The notes: generated by a model not told the origin, from the letters alone. A stretch of 64,000 nucleotides of DNA from Isotricha intestinalis (GCA_023807065.1 JAJJLU010000336.1:39177-103176); one strand, 5' to 3'; positions 10,401 through 19,138 are shown, counted from the first letter of the stretch. A program made the numbers and translations.

Positions 10401-11607
10401 AAATATTGAAAATAATTTTATAAAAGAAAGCAATTTTTGTGGATTATTGGTTTTAGAAAATAATTTAAAAATATTAAAAAAAGAAAATATTTCAATAAGA
10501 ACCATAGAACAAAATTTATCAGGAAATGAAAAACAAAAAGGCTTTTATGTTTTATTTAATAACAATATTTTAATTTCATTTTCAGAAAAAGAAAACCAAA
10601 CAACTTTACTAATAATAAATAAATTTTATTCTTTTCAATATATAATTGACTTATCAAACTCTCTTTTTAATAATTTAACAGAAGAAAAACAAATTGAAGA
10701 ATTAACAATAATATTAAATAATAATAAAAAAGAAAATATAATTTATTATAATTCTAATTATCAAATAAGTAAAGAAAATATTTCTAAATATATATTAGAA
10801 TATATAATTAATTTAGGAGAAAATAAAAATATATTAAGTGAAATTAAAGAAATTTCAAAAGATAAAATTGATTCTTTATATTATTTAATTCAAAAAATTC
10901 CATTTCCAATGTTTAATATTTATATTATTTATCAACCTTTTTCTTTAAACCAAAATTTAAATGAAGAAGTATCAGAAAAGAAAAAAGAAAATTATTCTAA
11001 GGAATTTATAAATTGTATAAGTAAATTGGGAAATTTAGAAATTGATAAAAAAACAAATATAACAAAAATTTTTTTTGAAGATAATAATAAAATGATTAAT
11101 TTATTCTTATATGATACTTTAAAAAAAAGTCACAAAGATAAAATTAATACTTTAATAAAATTAAAAATTATATGGATTGAAAATACATATAAATCATTAA
11201 AAGATTATTTAGAAAATTGTGAACAAAATAAATTTTATATTTTTATTTTTCCTAAAGATGATAATTTATATGAAATAAAATTAAGATATAAAAATCTAAA
11301 ATTAACTCATAAAAATAATAAAGATAGTTTAGTAAATAGTGAAAAAAAAGAATTAAAGAATTATAAACAAGAATTACTATCAAAATATATTTTTTGTGAA
11401 GAAATCTTAAAAGAATTTTTGGATGAATATTTTTTTAAAGATATAATAATAAATTTAAATTCTGAAAGTGGAATTAGATATTTTAAAAATTTACTTGTTT
11501 TACTTTCATCAATAATTCATTATTGTACATCAATTATAGAAAAAAATAAATTTTATTCAATTGAAGATGAAAGAATGAATATAATAAAAAGTATTATTGA
11601 AAATTGA
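7483..11607 (+). CDS. Very large helical protein with divergent C-terminal Rap/Ran-GAP (tuberin/RalGAP-like) domain
   Basis: The 1374-residue product ends in TGA. Residues 1-1100 are alpha-helical, HEAT/ARM-like and rich in Asn, Lys and Ile. From about 1127 to 1270 the layout follows the tuberin/RalGAP GTPase-activating domain: a short 'P-x-x-x-x-x-I-x-x-x-Y' strand (IPFPMFNIYIIYQPFS), then EFINCISKLGNL where the family has 'x-FL-x-x-LG-x-x', then IFFEDNNKMINLFLYDTL, a strand IKLKIIWIENTY, and FYIFIFPKDDNLYEI where the family has 'F-I-V-x-P-x-x-x-x-LY'. The 'IGND' Asn-thumb loop, whose Asn drives GTP hydrolysis, is not conserved (LIKLKII), so GAP activity is doubtful. If the match is right, it would act on Rheb/Ral/Rap-type GTPases or as a scaffold. 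This is read by eye. Confidence 0.55.
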   Translation: MENFSNQDEKSWKKNSGNIDEKIINYIDSLKIDNKFDKVNHEKYLESISKSNNKDLYFKLTLLYIEYIRKSNEILKKEFFTYIYHNIKYINEFDFEKDKYKDLLKDCESFVLNSVILFEKYEFDDNKDKDLKELHILISIVIYFLPSIFCKEIKEKKKYSLLLIIKGLLKINEFYSLKNIYLLNCINEFTFISFYKMFELDKIKNKNLKNFMGIYEQLIIQSINKDYKFIKMNLSFLFLIYRISLIEQLESTKRNINPKEEINKNNLEEEKKKKKIQIISSDKFKTRIVELFNNYSLNINLLTSFLLDILIGNFFQNINLEKNQNHFKNYFTLKNFIICSPENINKFFIEKNIENEEYIKNSEKKCYQFLLNENEKVKYDIKETIILGILDILSTDFYKNFFTGNLGISLEIIISKFKDLILDENSYFKENSYKYFIRFFYNSFLYNINRMKKSLNNIIDILLFMGKNYKLKETQDELVLIETLIFDLFYHNLNLERDKFVKLFELIPINSLIMFGYCLDFKILNNDERDIEIFINLFLNINNNQLQNSFILIIFEKLKNQIKQEKKERKTKLEYVTLNILEKTLDIMIKESEINKQFIYYIIEIIIFINFDNFSKIINIFFLNKYHLKNNLKIIEILYEIFWALNYSFQKDKMKQLLNFFLEEGKFDLIIPHILNYITFTHDDLIHLKNNNKLVNKFKFNPIPLLIIKQKENSNFIFFDLKNILNKYLEKNLNSLNENILKIISKYIKSINFLNENSMKKIHYLFSNLNLEKTDYYTLEIYYNLNYFFSWLKIESFSFFNIEEKKDSLFDNLLKNIEKIPNNLNQLIIIYCFYINTLFENNFEINIYIEKLCDLLISIYQMNKTENCILLNLLFIFSFLKEIIKNFDNIYHKIVLIISLISFPENEFYLTESFYNNFQIKLPEKNEKYILKDLNEEKKCLDKELYIKNFAVSLLLIYYSYSSKKTIFIQIYQNIENNFIKESNFCGLLVLENNLKILKKENISIRTIEQNLSGNEKQKGFYVLFNNNILISFSEKENQTTLLIINKFYSFQYIIDLSNSLFNNLTEEKQIEELTIILNNNKKENIIYYNSNYQISKENISKYILEYIINLGENKNILSEIKEISKDKIDSLYYLIQKIPFPMFNIYIIYQPFSLNQNLNEEVSEKKKENYSKEFINCISKLGNLEIDKKTNITKIFFEDNNKMINLFLYDTLKKSHKDKINTLIKLKIIWIENTYKSLKDYLENCEQNKFYIFIFPKDDNLYEIKLRYKNLKLTHKNNKDSLVNSEKKELKNYKQELLSKYIFCEEILKEFLDEYFFKDIIINLNSESGIRYFKNLLVLLSSIIHYCTSIIEKNKFYSIEDERMNIIKSIIEN

Positions 11608-11861
11608 TAATTTAATTATAAAAAAAATAAAATTATAAATAAAAGTTATTACATTTTATAACAAAAATTTAATGATTTTATTAAGAATGTTTTTAATTTA
11701 TGTTTAAATTATAGAATTTTTTAAATCATTTTTTTAAAAAAAGCCCAGAATTAAAATTATATAACTTCTTAACACTAATAACTCCAATCATCATAATACA
11801 ATAGAAAAAAATTTTTTCAAAAAACTACTTTAAAACAAATAAAAAAAAAAAAATAAAAAAA

Positions 11862-12905
11862 ATGAATTATTTTTTAATAATCCTAATCAATATATTAAAA
11901 TTAACATCTCTTCGTTCAACAGTGTATTTATGTGCTGATTCATCATATGCAGACGAACAATGTTTAACCCATGAAAAAAAAGGTGATGTAGATTTTATGT
12001 GGGTTCGTAAATGTAAAGGTGCAAAAGTATGTCTTCTTCTTCCCTATTACAATCAGATTATAGGAGCATGTAATATAAAAGTAAGAACACATTACGACAG
12101 AGAACCATGTTTCAATAACAATAAATGTACATCTGGAATATGTGATGGAACTAAATGTAAAGGATTTACAGAAAATCAGGATTGTATTCTTGGACTTGCT
12201 CAATGTGAAAAAGGATTAGTTTGTAGATATAATGAAAATTCAAATTTTCCTTCTTGTCTTCCTCCTGTTAATGCTGGTGAAAAATGCATTATGCCAAGTT
12301 ATAATGAAATGAGTATTAAAGATGATAAATTTTCTATTTATGGTTCTTATAATTCATATTTTGTTCCTTGGTATAATCCATGTCAAAAAAATCAAGTTTG
12401 TAATACCACTAAAAATTCTTCATCAGATAAAAAACAACGTTTGAATGGGACATGTCTAGGAATAAATAGCTTTGATGTAGGACAATATGCTTCAAATCCA
12501 TTGCTTTGTAGCACTGGAGTTATTGATAAAGAAAATAAATGTATTAAACCAGGTGATAATAATACTCAATGTCAAATATATGATGAAGAAAATAAGAGTG
12601 GTGATTTTGGTTGTGTGTATACTTCAAAAGGTTCTCCTTGGAAAATAAGTGATGAAGTTACAAGTGCTTTTACAGCATGGTGGGAAGAATGTGATAAAGA
12701 TAAAAAAGATAATGAAGATTTAATTTTAGAAGCTTATAGATATACTAAGAATAAAAAAAAAATAAATGAAAAATTTTTTAGATATACTCATTATGGATGG
12801 ATGGGTGATGCTGATGAATGTGCTTATGATTATATGTGGAAAAATAATAAAGATGAGTGGATTAAAATTTCTTATTTTATTTTTATTTTTGTTTTATTAA
12901 TTTAA
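11862..12905 (+). CDS. Secreted or surface Cys-rich protein with signal peptide and hydrophobic C-terminus
   Basis: The 347-residue product begins with a hydrophobic signal peptide (MNYFLIILINILKLTSLRS). About two dozen cysteines follow over residues 24-315, in pairs such as CNNNKCTSGICDGTKC, a Dickkopf/EB-module-like disulfide style often seen in ciliate secreted proteins. The last 15 residues (ISYFIFIFVLLI to the stop) are hydrophobic with no cytoplasmic tail, as expected of a GPI-attachment signal. The product is therefore probably an extracellular, membrane-tethered protein. Codon use is less AT-biased at the start than in its neighbours. The ligand and role are unknown. An open frame on the opposite strand at 11964-12203 is a shadow of this gene. 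Confidence 0.7.
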   Translation: MNYFLIILINILKLTSLRSTVYLCADSSYADEQCLTHEKKGDVDFMWVRKCKGAKVCLLLPYYNQIIGACNIKVRTHYDREPCFNNNKCTSGICDGTKCKGFTENQDCILGLAQCEKGLVCRYNENSNFPSCLPPVNAGEKCIMPSYNEMSIKDDKFSIYGSYNSYFVPWYNPCQKNQVCNTTKNSSSDKKQRLNGTCLGINSFDVGQYASNPLLCSTGVIDKENKCIKPGDNNTQCQIYDEENKSGDFGCVYTSKGSPWKISDEVTSAFTAWWEECDKDKKDNEDLILEAYRYTKNKKKINEKFFRYTHYGWMGDADECAYDYMWKNNKDEWIKISYFIFIFVLLI

Positions 12906-13898
12906 GGGAAGTTTTTTAAATTGGGATTTAAAAAGTTTTTTAATAATGGAATAAATAATTATTTTTAATTTTTTTTATTTTTATTTTTTTTGAAAAATAA
13001 TTATTTAATTTTTGTTGTTAATTGTCAAAAATTGAAGAATAAATTTTTACTCATTTATAAAAGATTATTTTTAATTAATTTTTACTAATAGTATTATGAT
13101 TAAATAAGCATTTAGAAGTTTAAAAATGGAATAAATGAAAATTATTGATATATCTACTTATTATTAGTATTTTTTAAAATTAATGAATGAAATTTTTTGA
13201 TGACAAAGATTTTATTAAATATAATTTAATAATTCTTTTTAGTTTTCTTCAAATTAAAGGAGTATTTTAAAATATTTATAAATTTAAGTGTTCTTATTTA
13301 GATACTTTTAATTTGATATTTATATGCTTTGATATTTGTATTTTTTTAGTATATTAATGATTTATATTCAATTTATAAATCATAAGTTTTATATGAGAGA
13401 ATAAAATATAATAATAATGATATATATCTCAAAGTTAAATGATAAAAAAAAATATTTTAATGAATTAAAAATATGATTTATTAAGAGAAACAAGATTATC
13501 AAAAGGTTTTATATTTTTTTATAAAGGAAAAAACTATTATATTTCTTCTATAAAAAAAATATTAAAAAATCCACAGATTTCTATTTGAATAAAAACTCTC
13601 AACTAATATATATTATATATATAATTCTTTTAAAACAAAAAAATCAAAACAACAAAAGATAATTTTTAAATATAAGAATAAGATAGTTTGAACACAAAAA
13701 GAAAAATAAAATTCACAAAAAGGATTACTTATAGTATAAATGTATTTTCTTTTTTAAAATAATATGAAAAGTTTTTAATATAATTTCTATATAATTAAAT
13801 GCCTTATTTTTTTAACGCTCTTTAACAAACAATATAACTTTTATTTATTATTTAACTAATTTAAAATCTAAATTTATTTATATTTTTAATTTATTTCT
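12906..13898. other. 993-bp intergenic region between convergent genes
   Basis: Two genes end here facing each other, the Cys-rich gene (plus) and the PB1-ZZ gene (minus). The sequence is A/T-rich with short runs of mixed sequence around 13000-13160 but no frame longer than a few dozen codons, no tRNA fold and no tandem repeat. Both 3' untranslated regions and poly(A) signals must lie here, but A/T runs make a specific signal impossible to pick. Confidence 0.5.
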
Positions 13899-15350
13899 TT
13901 ATCTATCTTTTATGCCTTTTGAACAAATTACAATTTTTATATTTTCCCAATTTTCTTTATCTCCATTTAAATTAAGCTCATCTATTTTTTCTAAATCACA
14001 TATTAAATTATTATTAAAATATTCATCAAATAATTGAATTTTATTATCTTTTTTCCATTTTTTAATATTTTTATATTTATCAAAAATTTTTATATTTAAT
14101 TCATCTACTTTTCTTTTATCAGTAACATTTATTTTTAATTCAATTGGATTATATTCAATTTTTATATTATTTGAGTAAATATGAATTATCGGATTATATT
14201 CAAAAGGCCTATTGTTAGTTTTAATTTCAATATTTATATAACATATACCATTCTCTTTTAATTGACTTATAGTATCAGTTTTAATTTCTAAATTTTGAGA
14301 ATCTTTTAATATAACATAAAATTGAAAATCTATATTCAATCCTTTATTTTGAATATATAAGTCAATTTTATAAGTTGATAATAAAGGCATATTAAACTTT
14401 TTTTGATGTTCAGGAACTATTAAATCAATAATGTAATTTTTTTTTTTTGTAAATATACTAGATAATAAATTTTGAGAAGACTTTTTAAAAAAATGTTTCA
14501 TCAAAAATCCTACATCATCTCTTTTATCAATAAAAATTTTATTTGAACCTTCAGAGACAACAATCATAGGATGTTGATTTGAATGAAAAGGAAAGCATTT
14601 TAAACATAAGAAATAATCATCACATATTAAACATGTAAATTTATGTCCTATAATTTTTTCACCACATTTATCACATTGTATTGGAAAACCTTTTTCTGGA
14701 TTTTGCATATCCACATCAAATTTACTCTTTTTATATAAAGACTTACTTATTTTAAAATCATTATTTAATTCATATTCTTTTAATTTATTATTTGGAATCA
14801 CTTCAGACATTTTTGATTTATCAAATTTAATACTATTTGTCATAGGAATTTCATTAAATACATTTTTTTTTGTATATTCTTCTTTATTTTTTTGAATTTT
14901 TTCATATTTTATATTTAAATTTTTCAATTTTGAAGAATTTAAATTTTCTTCATTAGATGTAAGAATTTCATCTAAATTACCTTTTGAATTTATTAAATTA
15001 TTATCTTCATTATTATCATTATCATTATCATTGTCATTATCATTATCTATTGTATTTAAAGAATCTCTTGGTAATATTAATACTTCTAAGGGAATATTAT
15101 TATTTTGGGGAAAATGTAAATTATGAAAATTAAAGATTTGATTTAAATCTTCATCATTTGAAATTTCTATTTTATCTTCTTTATTTTTTTCATCAATATA
15201 ATTAAAAGTTATTTCTTCATCTTTTGGTATAGTTAAATTTAAATGTTTAATTATTGAATTTTTTAAATTATTAAAATCTAATTCATTTGATAATTCATAA
15301 ACAAAAGAAAATTGTAATCCATTATAAAGAAGTGTAAATTCCTTATTCAT
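13899..15350 (-). CDS. PB1 - ZZ zinc finger protein, NBR1/p62-like selective-autophagy receptor candidate
   Basis: The 483-residue product has a domain order like NBR1/p62. Residues 1-95 look like a PB1 domain, with a hydrophobic start, 'FNYIDEKNKEDKIEISNDEDL' acidic cluster (here shortened) and IPLEVLIL end strand. A ZZ zinc finger spans about 222-270, with Cys pairs CDKC, CLIC and CLKC followed by the HSNQH histidines. A beta-rich domain at about 300-420 may be the NBR1-type FW/Ig-like domain, though that is weak. A Trp in an acidic setting near the C-terminus (D464-K-E-N-W468-E-N-I471) fits an LC3-interacting W-x-x-I motif. No UBA domain is seen. In this family PB1 drives self-assembly, ZZ binds N-degrons, and the LIR docks on Atg8. 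The linker holds an Asp-Asn repeat near 107. Confidence 0.65.
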   Translation of the reverse strand: MNKEFTLLYNGLQFSFVYELSNELDFNNLKNSIIKHLNLTIPKDEEITFNYIDEKNKEDKIEISNDEDLNQIFNFHNLHFPQNNNIPLEVLILPRDSLNTIDNDNDNDNDNDNNEDNNLINSKGNLDEILTSNEENLNSSKLKNLNIKYEKIQKNKEEYTKKNVFNEIPMTNSIKFDKSKMSEVIPNNKLKEYELNNDFKISKSLYKKSKFDVDMQNPEKGFPIQCDKCGEKIIGHKFTCLICDDYFLCLKCFPFHSNQHPMIVVSEGSNKIFIDKRDDVGFLMKHFFKKSSQNLLSSIFTKKKNYIIDLIVPEHQKKFNMPLLSTYKIDLYIQNKGLNIDFQFYVILKDSQNLEIKTDTISQLKENGICYINIEIKTNNRPFEYNPIIHIYSNNIKIEYNPIELKINVTDKRKVDELNIKIFDKYKNIKKWKKDNKIQLFDEYFNNNLICDLEKIDELNLNGDKENWENIKIVICSKGIKDR

Positions 15351-15419
15351 TTATTATAAAAAATAATGATTATTATATTAAAATGATTAAAATGAATTAT
15401 TTAAATAAAAAAATATATA

Positions 15420-16218
15420 ATGGATGATTTAAAGAAAGAAAATGATTCTTTTAATAAAATAATAAAATTACAAAATTTAATCATTAAAGAATCATCATTA
15501 AGAAGATTATGTAATAATATATTTAATCATTTATAGCTAAAAATTCCAGGTTTAATGGTAGGAATGGAACAAAAAGAGCAATATGTAGGAGATAAAGCAA
15601 TATCAAAATTAGAAATAATAAATTTCATCTCTCCAATTCAAAGAGGAGAAATAACAGATTGGGATAAATTTGATACATTATTAAATTATTTATTTTATAA
15701 CGAAATGAAAATAGTTCCAGAAAAAATATCTATATTAATAACAGAAAGTTCTTTATCATCAAAAGAAAATAGGCAAATATTAACTGAAGTTCTTTTTGAA
15801 ACATTTTATGTTGAAAAAAATCATATTGCTAATAATTCAATGTTAGGTTTATATTCATATGGAAAAACAAGTGGACTTGTTGTTGATAGTGGTTTTAATG
15901 TTACTAGTATTGTTCCTGTTTAAGAAGGTTATCCTTTAATACATAAAAGTTTAAGAATGAATGTTGGTGGGGAAGATTTAAGTAAAAATTGTTACAAATG
16001 ATTAAAGATAATATTGATCCTAATTATAAACTTTTAAAAGGTAGAATTTTAGTTGATGATATTAAAGAAAAATTAGCCTATGTTTTATTAAATAAAGATG
16101 ATGCTGGGAATGATAATGAAGAATATACTTACATTTTACTTGATGAAAAAACTATAATTTAAGTAATGAATTGTTTAAATGTTGTGATTGTTTATTTAAT
16201 CCTGATTGTCCTGTGTAA
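15420..16218 (+). pseudogene. Decayed actin or actin-related gene
   Basis: Residues encoded at 15537-15920 align by eye to actin: PGLMVGMEQKEQYVGDKA (actin '..GVMVGMGQK-SYVGDEA'), then TDWDKF, LFYNEMKIVPE, ILITES, LFETFYV, and GLVVDSGFNVTSIVPV. The frame starts at an ATG at 15420 but meets TAG at 15534 and TAA at 15921-15923, where actin has the Tyr of 'VP-I-Y-EGY'. It then continues EGYPLIHKSLRM..GGEDLS. Near 15990 a -1 shift gives LLQMIKDNI...VDDIKEKLAYVLL ('DIKEKLCYVAL' in actin), and near 16157 another -1 shift gives SNELFKCCDCLFNPD ('NERFRCPEALFQP'). The nucleotide-binding N-terminal segment and the last third are missing. It is non-functional as read. Confidence 0.85.
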
Positions 16219-16324
16219 ATGAAGCTTAAAATGTTAATAATAATAATGAAAATGCATGCAGCTTTTATTATTTAAATAAATTATCATTAATTAAATATCA
16301 AAACAAAAAACAAACATATAAAAA

Positions 16325-17272
16325 CCTAAACCTAATCCAATATGGAAAAACCAAAAGATCCAAAAAAGAAAGATGCGTCCTGATTTCGAGAAGAATCAAC
16401 CTCATTAGGTTATTCTAAATCCCAATGTAAATGCGGTCATTATTACTGGCTCTCTAGGGAAAAATCTTCAACATACGGTGATTACTCATATGTAGGTAAA
16501 TATGAATTTATAGGTAACAGGAATAGGAAGAGAAGATAAAAAGAAAATAACATATGTAGATTCATGGAAAGGTTTCGAAAGGAGTTTAACTATATCCTGG
16601 AATCTTCTACTTCCATTGAAAAGTATCCAGTAGTTGATAGATGGAGAAGTGATTTTGATTACGCAGCTTCAGGCATCCACTGTTTCTAACCGTACTGCAT
16701 GACAAGGGAACTTGATCCTCCTGCTAATCCTTTAATATGTACCTCAATTCTCAGTTCGTTTTAATGACTTGGATAATATTGGTTTAACTGGGAGACATTA
16801 ATCAAGTTTCATAATGCTTGGAATTCAAGTTTTTAATCATCCTGGAAAATATAATTTTCTTAAAGAAGAATAGTGTTGAATTTAATCAAAGACGGTTATG
16901 ATCAAGTTATTTTCTTGCTTTGATGTTGAAACTTCAATAAAAGATTTAGTAGAAGCTTTAAGTTTAAAAAAAAGAAAGTGAAGATGAAATAAAAAAATAT
17001 ACTGATAGATTAGAATCCACAACAAAACCTGAATTAGATGATGAATCAAAAAAAAAGTAAAAAGAATTGATATTTTAAAAAAATATATTTCATCTTTAGA
17101 AGTGGAATTTATCAACTAATGAACAAGTAAGATTATATTATAATTTTTATTTAAAATTTTATATATAGATGGACTATATGAATGCTATGGTTTAAAAGAT
17201 GATGAAAATGGAAATATTCCTTTAATTATTAATAATTTAAATAAAATTTCTGAACTTTCAGGTTCTTCTTAA
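16325..17272 (+). pseudogene. Stop-riddled, GC-elevated remnant of unknown gene(s)
   Basis: GC content rises sharply here (25 of 60 bases at 16621-16680, against roughly 20% outside). Frame 16325 reads protein-like from 16325 to about 16970 but contains TAG at 16406, 16493, 16511, 16631 and 16871, TAA at 16733, 16799 and 16883, and TGA at 16700 and 16877. If TAA/TAG were Gln, only the two TGAs would interrupt it. Another frame is also locally open (for example KCGHYYWLSREKSSTYGDYSYV) but is broken by TAA at 16538 and 16687. From 16905 the translation looks native: FDVETSIKDLVEALSLKK, then a shift to ESEDEIKKYTDRLESTTKPE. It ends with DGLYECYGLKDDENGN..ISELSGSS and a TAA at 17270. No family was recognised. 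It is either a decayed transferred or duplicated segment, or several remnants. Confidence 0.5.
17127..17168 (+). other. Candidate 42-nt spliceosomal intron inside the remnant
   Basis: The sequence GTAAGATTATATT...TTTTATATATAG has a strong GTAAG donor and a TATAG acceptor 42 nt apart. A coding-looking segment follows at once (DGLYECYGLKDD). The frames on the two sides do not join perfectly, but the surrounding gene already carries shifts. The short AT-rich size matches the 32-nt intron found at 34244-34275. Confidence 0.4.
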
Positions 17273-17280
17273 ATTATTTA

Positions 17281-17728
17281 AATTTTATTTTTTATTTAAA
17301 AAATTTTATTATAATATTTTTTTAGATTGAAAAATTTTTTTCATTTTTTAATTTGTTTTATTTTATTGAAAATAATTTCAGAAATCAAAAATAGAAAAAA
17401 TATTTTTATCTCATTGAGAATTAAATATTGATAATAATGACAGTTAGTGTTAATATTAATTTAGAAAAAGAAACTATTATTCTTACTGAAAAAGTACTTA
17501 AAATGTTTGATAAACTATAAATTTTTTTTGATGAAAATTTTTTTAAAAAATAAAAAATAAATAATGTTTTTATTCCTTATAATATCTTAATCCTTGATTC
17601 TTATCCAAAATTCATTATATTTTCATTTTTCTCTCCAATCCATAAAAAGTTTTATTATATAAAGAAATAATTTATTATTTGTAAGATATAAATATTTAAT
17701 TTTCACTATTTCCTATTAAATATAATAT
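17281..17728. other. AT-rich intergenic region
   Basis: This is about 450 bp between the gene remnant and the ENN-repeat gene. It contains a 27-codon ATG frame at 17437-17520 (MTVSVNINLEKETIIL...), too short and isolated to call a gene. It might be one more piece of the decayed zone. The promoter of the ENN-repeat gene lies at the right end. Confidence 0.4.
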
Positions 17729-19138
17729 ATGAGTAAAGAACAAGATGCTCAAATTGTAAATGTAAATATTGAAAAAAGTGATTCATCTGAGAAAGAATTA
17801 AAACAGGAAAATAATGAAGAATTAAATACAAACAATGAAGTTAAAAAAAACAATGAAATTGAAGAAAACAACGAAAACAATAAAAACAACGAAAACAATG
17901 AAAACAACGAAAACAACGAAAACAACGAAAACAACGAAAACAATGAAAACAATGAAAACAATGAAAAAAATGAAAACAATGAAAACAATGAAAACAATAA
18001 AAACAATGAAAAAAATGAAAAAAATGAAAACAATGAAAACAATGAAAACAATGAAAAAAATGAAAACAATGAAAACAATAAAAACAATGAAAAAAATGAA
18101 AAAAATGAAAACAATGAAAAAAATGAAAACAATGAAAACAATAAAAACAATGAAAAAAATGAAAACAATGAAAACAATGAAAAAAATGAAAACAATGAAA
18201 ACAATAAAAACAATGAAAAAAATGAAAACAATGAAAACAATAAAAACAATAAAAACAATGAAAACAATGTGGTTCTAAATTTAGAAAATATAAAATTACA
18301 ATTAAATGAAAAAAATATATTCCTTCCTTCGGAAACAATTAAAAAATTAAATCTTTCACCATGTCTAAAATGTCAATCAAAAAATTATTCTGTGTATTTC
18401 CCAGAAGCTAAAGTTTCTCTTGATACACAACCTCAAAATACAGAACAACAACAAACAAATAATAATATTGAACTTCAGACTATAAATAATACTGAAAAGC
18501 AAATTTATTCTTTTCCAGTTTTAATATGTGAAGAAAAACATCAATTTTGCTTATTTTGTAATAAATTTTTTCATCAAGATTCCCCTTGTGAAAAAGAGTA
18601 TTTGAATCAAGATAATATTAATTCAAAGTTAGAAATTATTAAAGATGCCCTACCAGAAGAAAAGAAAAATGCTTTAGATTCTATAAACAATTATAATTCA
18701 ATCCAATCAACAAATAGAAGTTGTTCAGGCCCTTGTTCCTGTTATACAATTTTGTTTTTATTTTTATTATTTTTATGGACTATAGCTTCAATTGCTCTTT
18801 TTGCTTTGGGTCTTGCTTTATTATTTATAGCTTTTGCTCTAGAAATTTTTTGTTGTTTATTTAAAATTTGTTGTTGTTTTTGTTGTTTTAAATCTGAAGA
18901 AGAAAATAAAGGAAATTATGTTGTAAGCACTACCACTATAGATTTAGGTTTTGTTGTGGAAGGAAAAGAAAATTTGGAATGCAAACAAAAAGAAATTGAG
19001 AGAGTTCCAGAAAAAGAAGCTGATTGCTTACTAAGTTGTGCACCTTCATTCTTATGTTTTTCTATTAAGTTAATACCAAAAGGATATAAAAAAATTTGCA
19101 ATCTTTATGGGGATTGGCTGAAAGAAATAGAAAATTAA
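17729..19138 (+). CDS. Membrane protein with ENN-repeat tract, Cys/His cluster and Cys-flanked hydrophobic hairpin
   Basis: The 469-residue product has four parts. Residues 46-180 are 45 tandem tripeptides, mostly Glu-Asn-Asn, Lys-Asn-Asn and Glu-Lys-Asn, encoded by a 9-nt minisatellite. A Cys/His cluster follows: CLKC at about 212-215, then, in the 270s and 280s, CEEKHQFCLFCNKFFH and DSPC, which suggests a zinc-binding fold. A long hydrophobic stretch at about 340-375 (CSCYTILFLFLLFLWTIASI and on) could form one long or two short membrane spans. A Cys-rich cytoplasmic turn (CCCFCC) probably becomes palmitoylated. The tail is a Cys-containing 90-residue domain. It ends in TAA. The overall design resembles membrane-anchored RING-like proteins, but the Cys spacing was not matched to a named family. 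Confidence 0.6.
   Translation: MSKEQDAQIVNVNIEKSDSSEKELKQENNEELNTNNEVKKNNEIEENNENNKNNENNENNENNENNENNENNENNENNEKNENNENNENNKNNEKNEKNENNENNENNEKNENNENNKNNEKNEKNENNEKNENNENNKNNEKNENNENNEKNENNENNKNNEKNENNENNKNNKNNENNVVLNLENIKLQLNEKNIFLPSETIKKLNLSPCLKCQSKNYSVYFPEAKVSLDTQPQNTEQQQTNNNIELQTINNTEKQIYSFPVLICEEKHQFCLFCNKFFHQDSPCEKEYLNQDNINSKLEIIKDALPEEKKNALDSINNYNSIQSTNRSCSGPCSCYTILFLFLLFLWTIASIALFALGLALLFIAFALEIFCCLFKICCCFCCFKSEEENKGNYVVSTTTIDLGFVVEGKENLECKQKEIERVPEKEADCLLSCAPSFLCFSIKLIPKGYKKICNLYGDWLKEIEN
17864..18268 (+). repeat. 9-nt coding minisatellite, 45 units
   Basis: There are exactly 405 bp of GAAAACAAT-type units (variants GAAAAAAAT, AAAAACAAT, and GAAAACAAC early in the tract), in frame with the membrane-protein gene and coding ENN/EKN/KNN. 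The higher-order pattern repeats in blocks of a few units, which suggests unequal exchange or slippage. Because the unit is a multiple of three with no stop on most frames, it leaves long open shadows in two other frames; those are not genes. Confidence 0.95.

Noticed and set aside
17749..18338. Long open frames on both strands over the ENN repeat, coding Phe/Leu/Ser or Met/Lys/Thr runs
   Set aside because: They are shadows of a 9-nt repeat lacking stops in several frames; only the ENN frame continues into non-repetitive, domain-like sequence.
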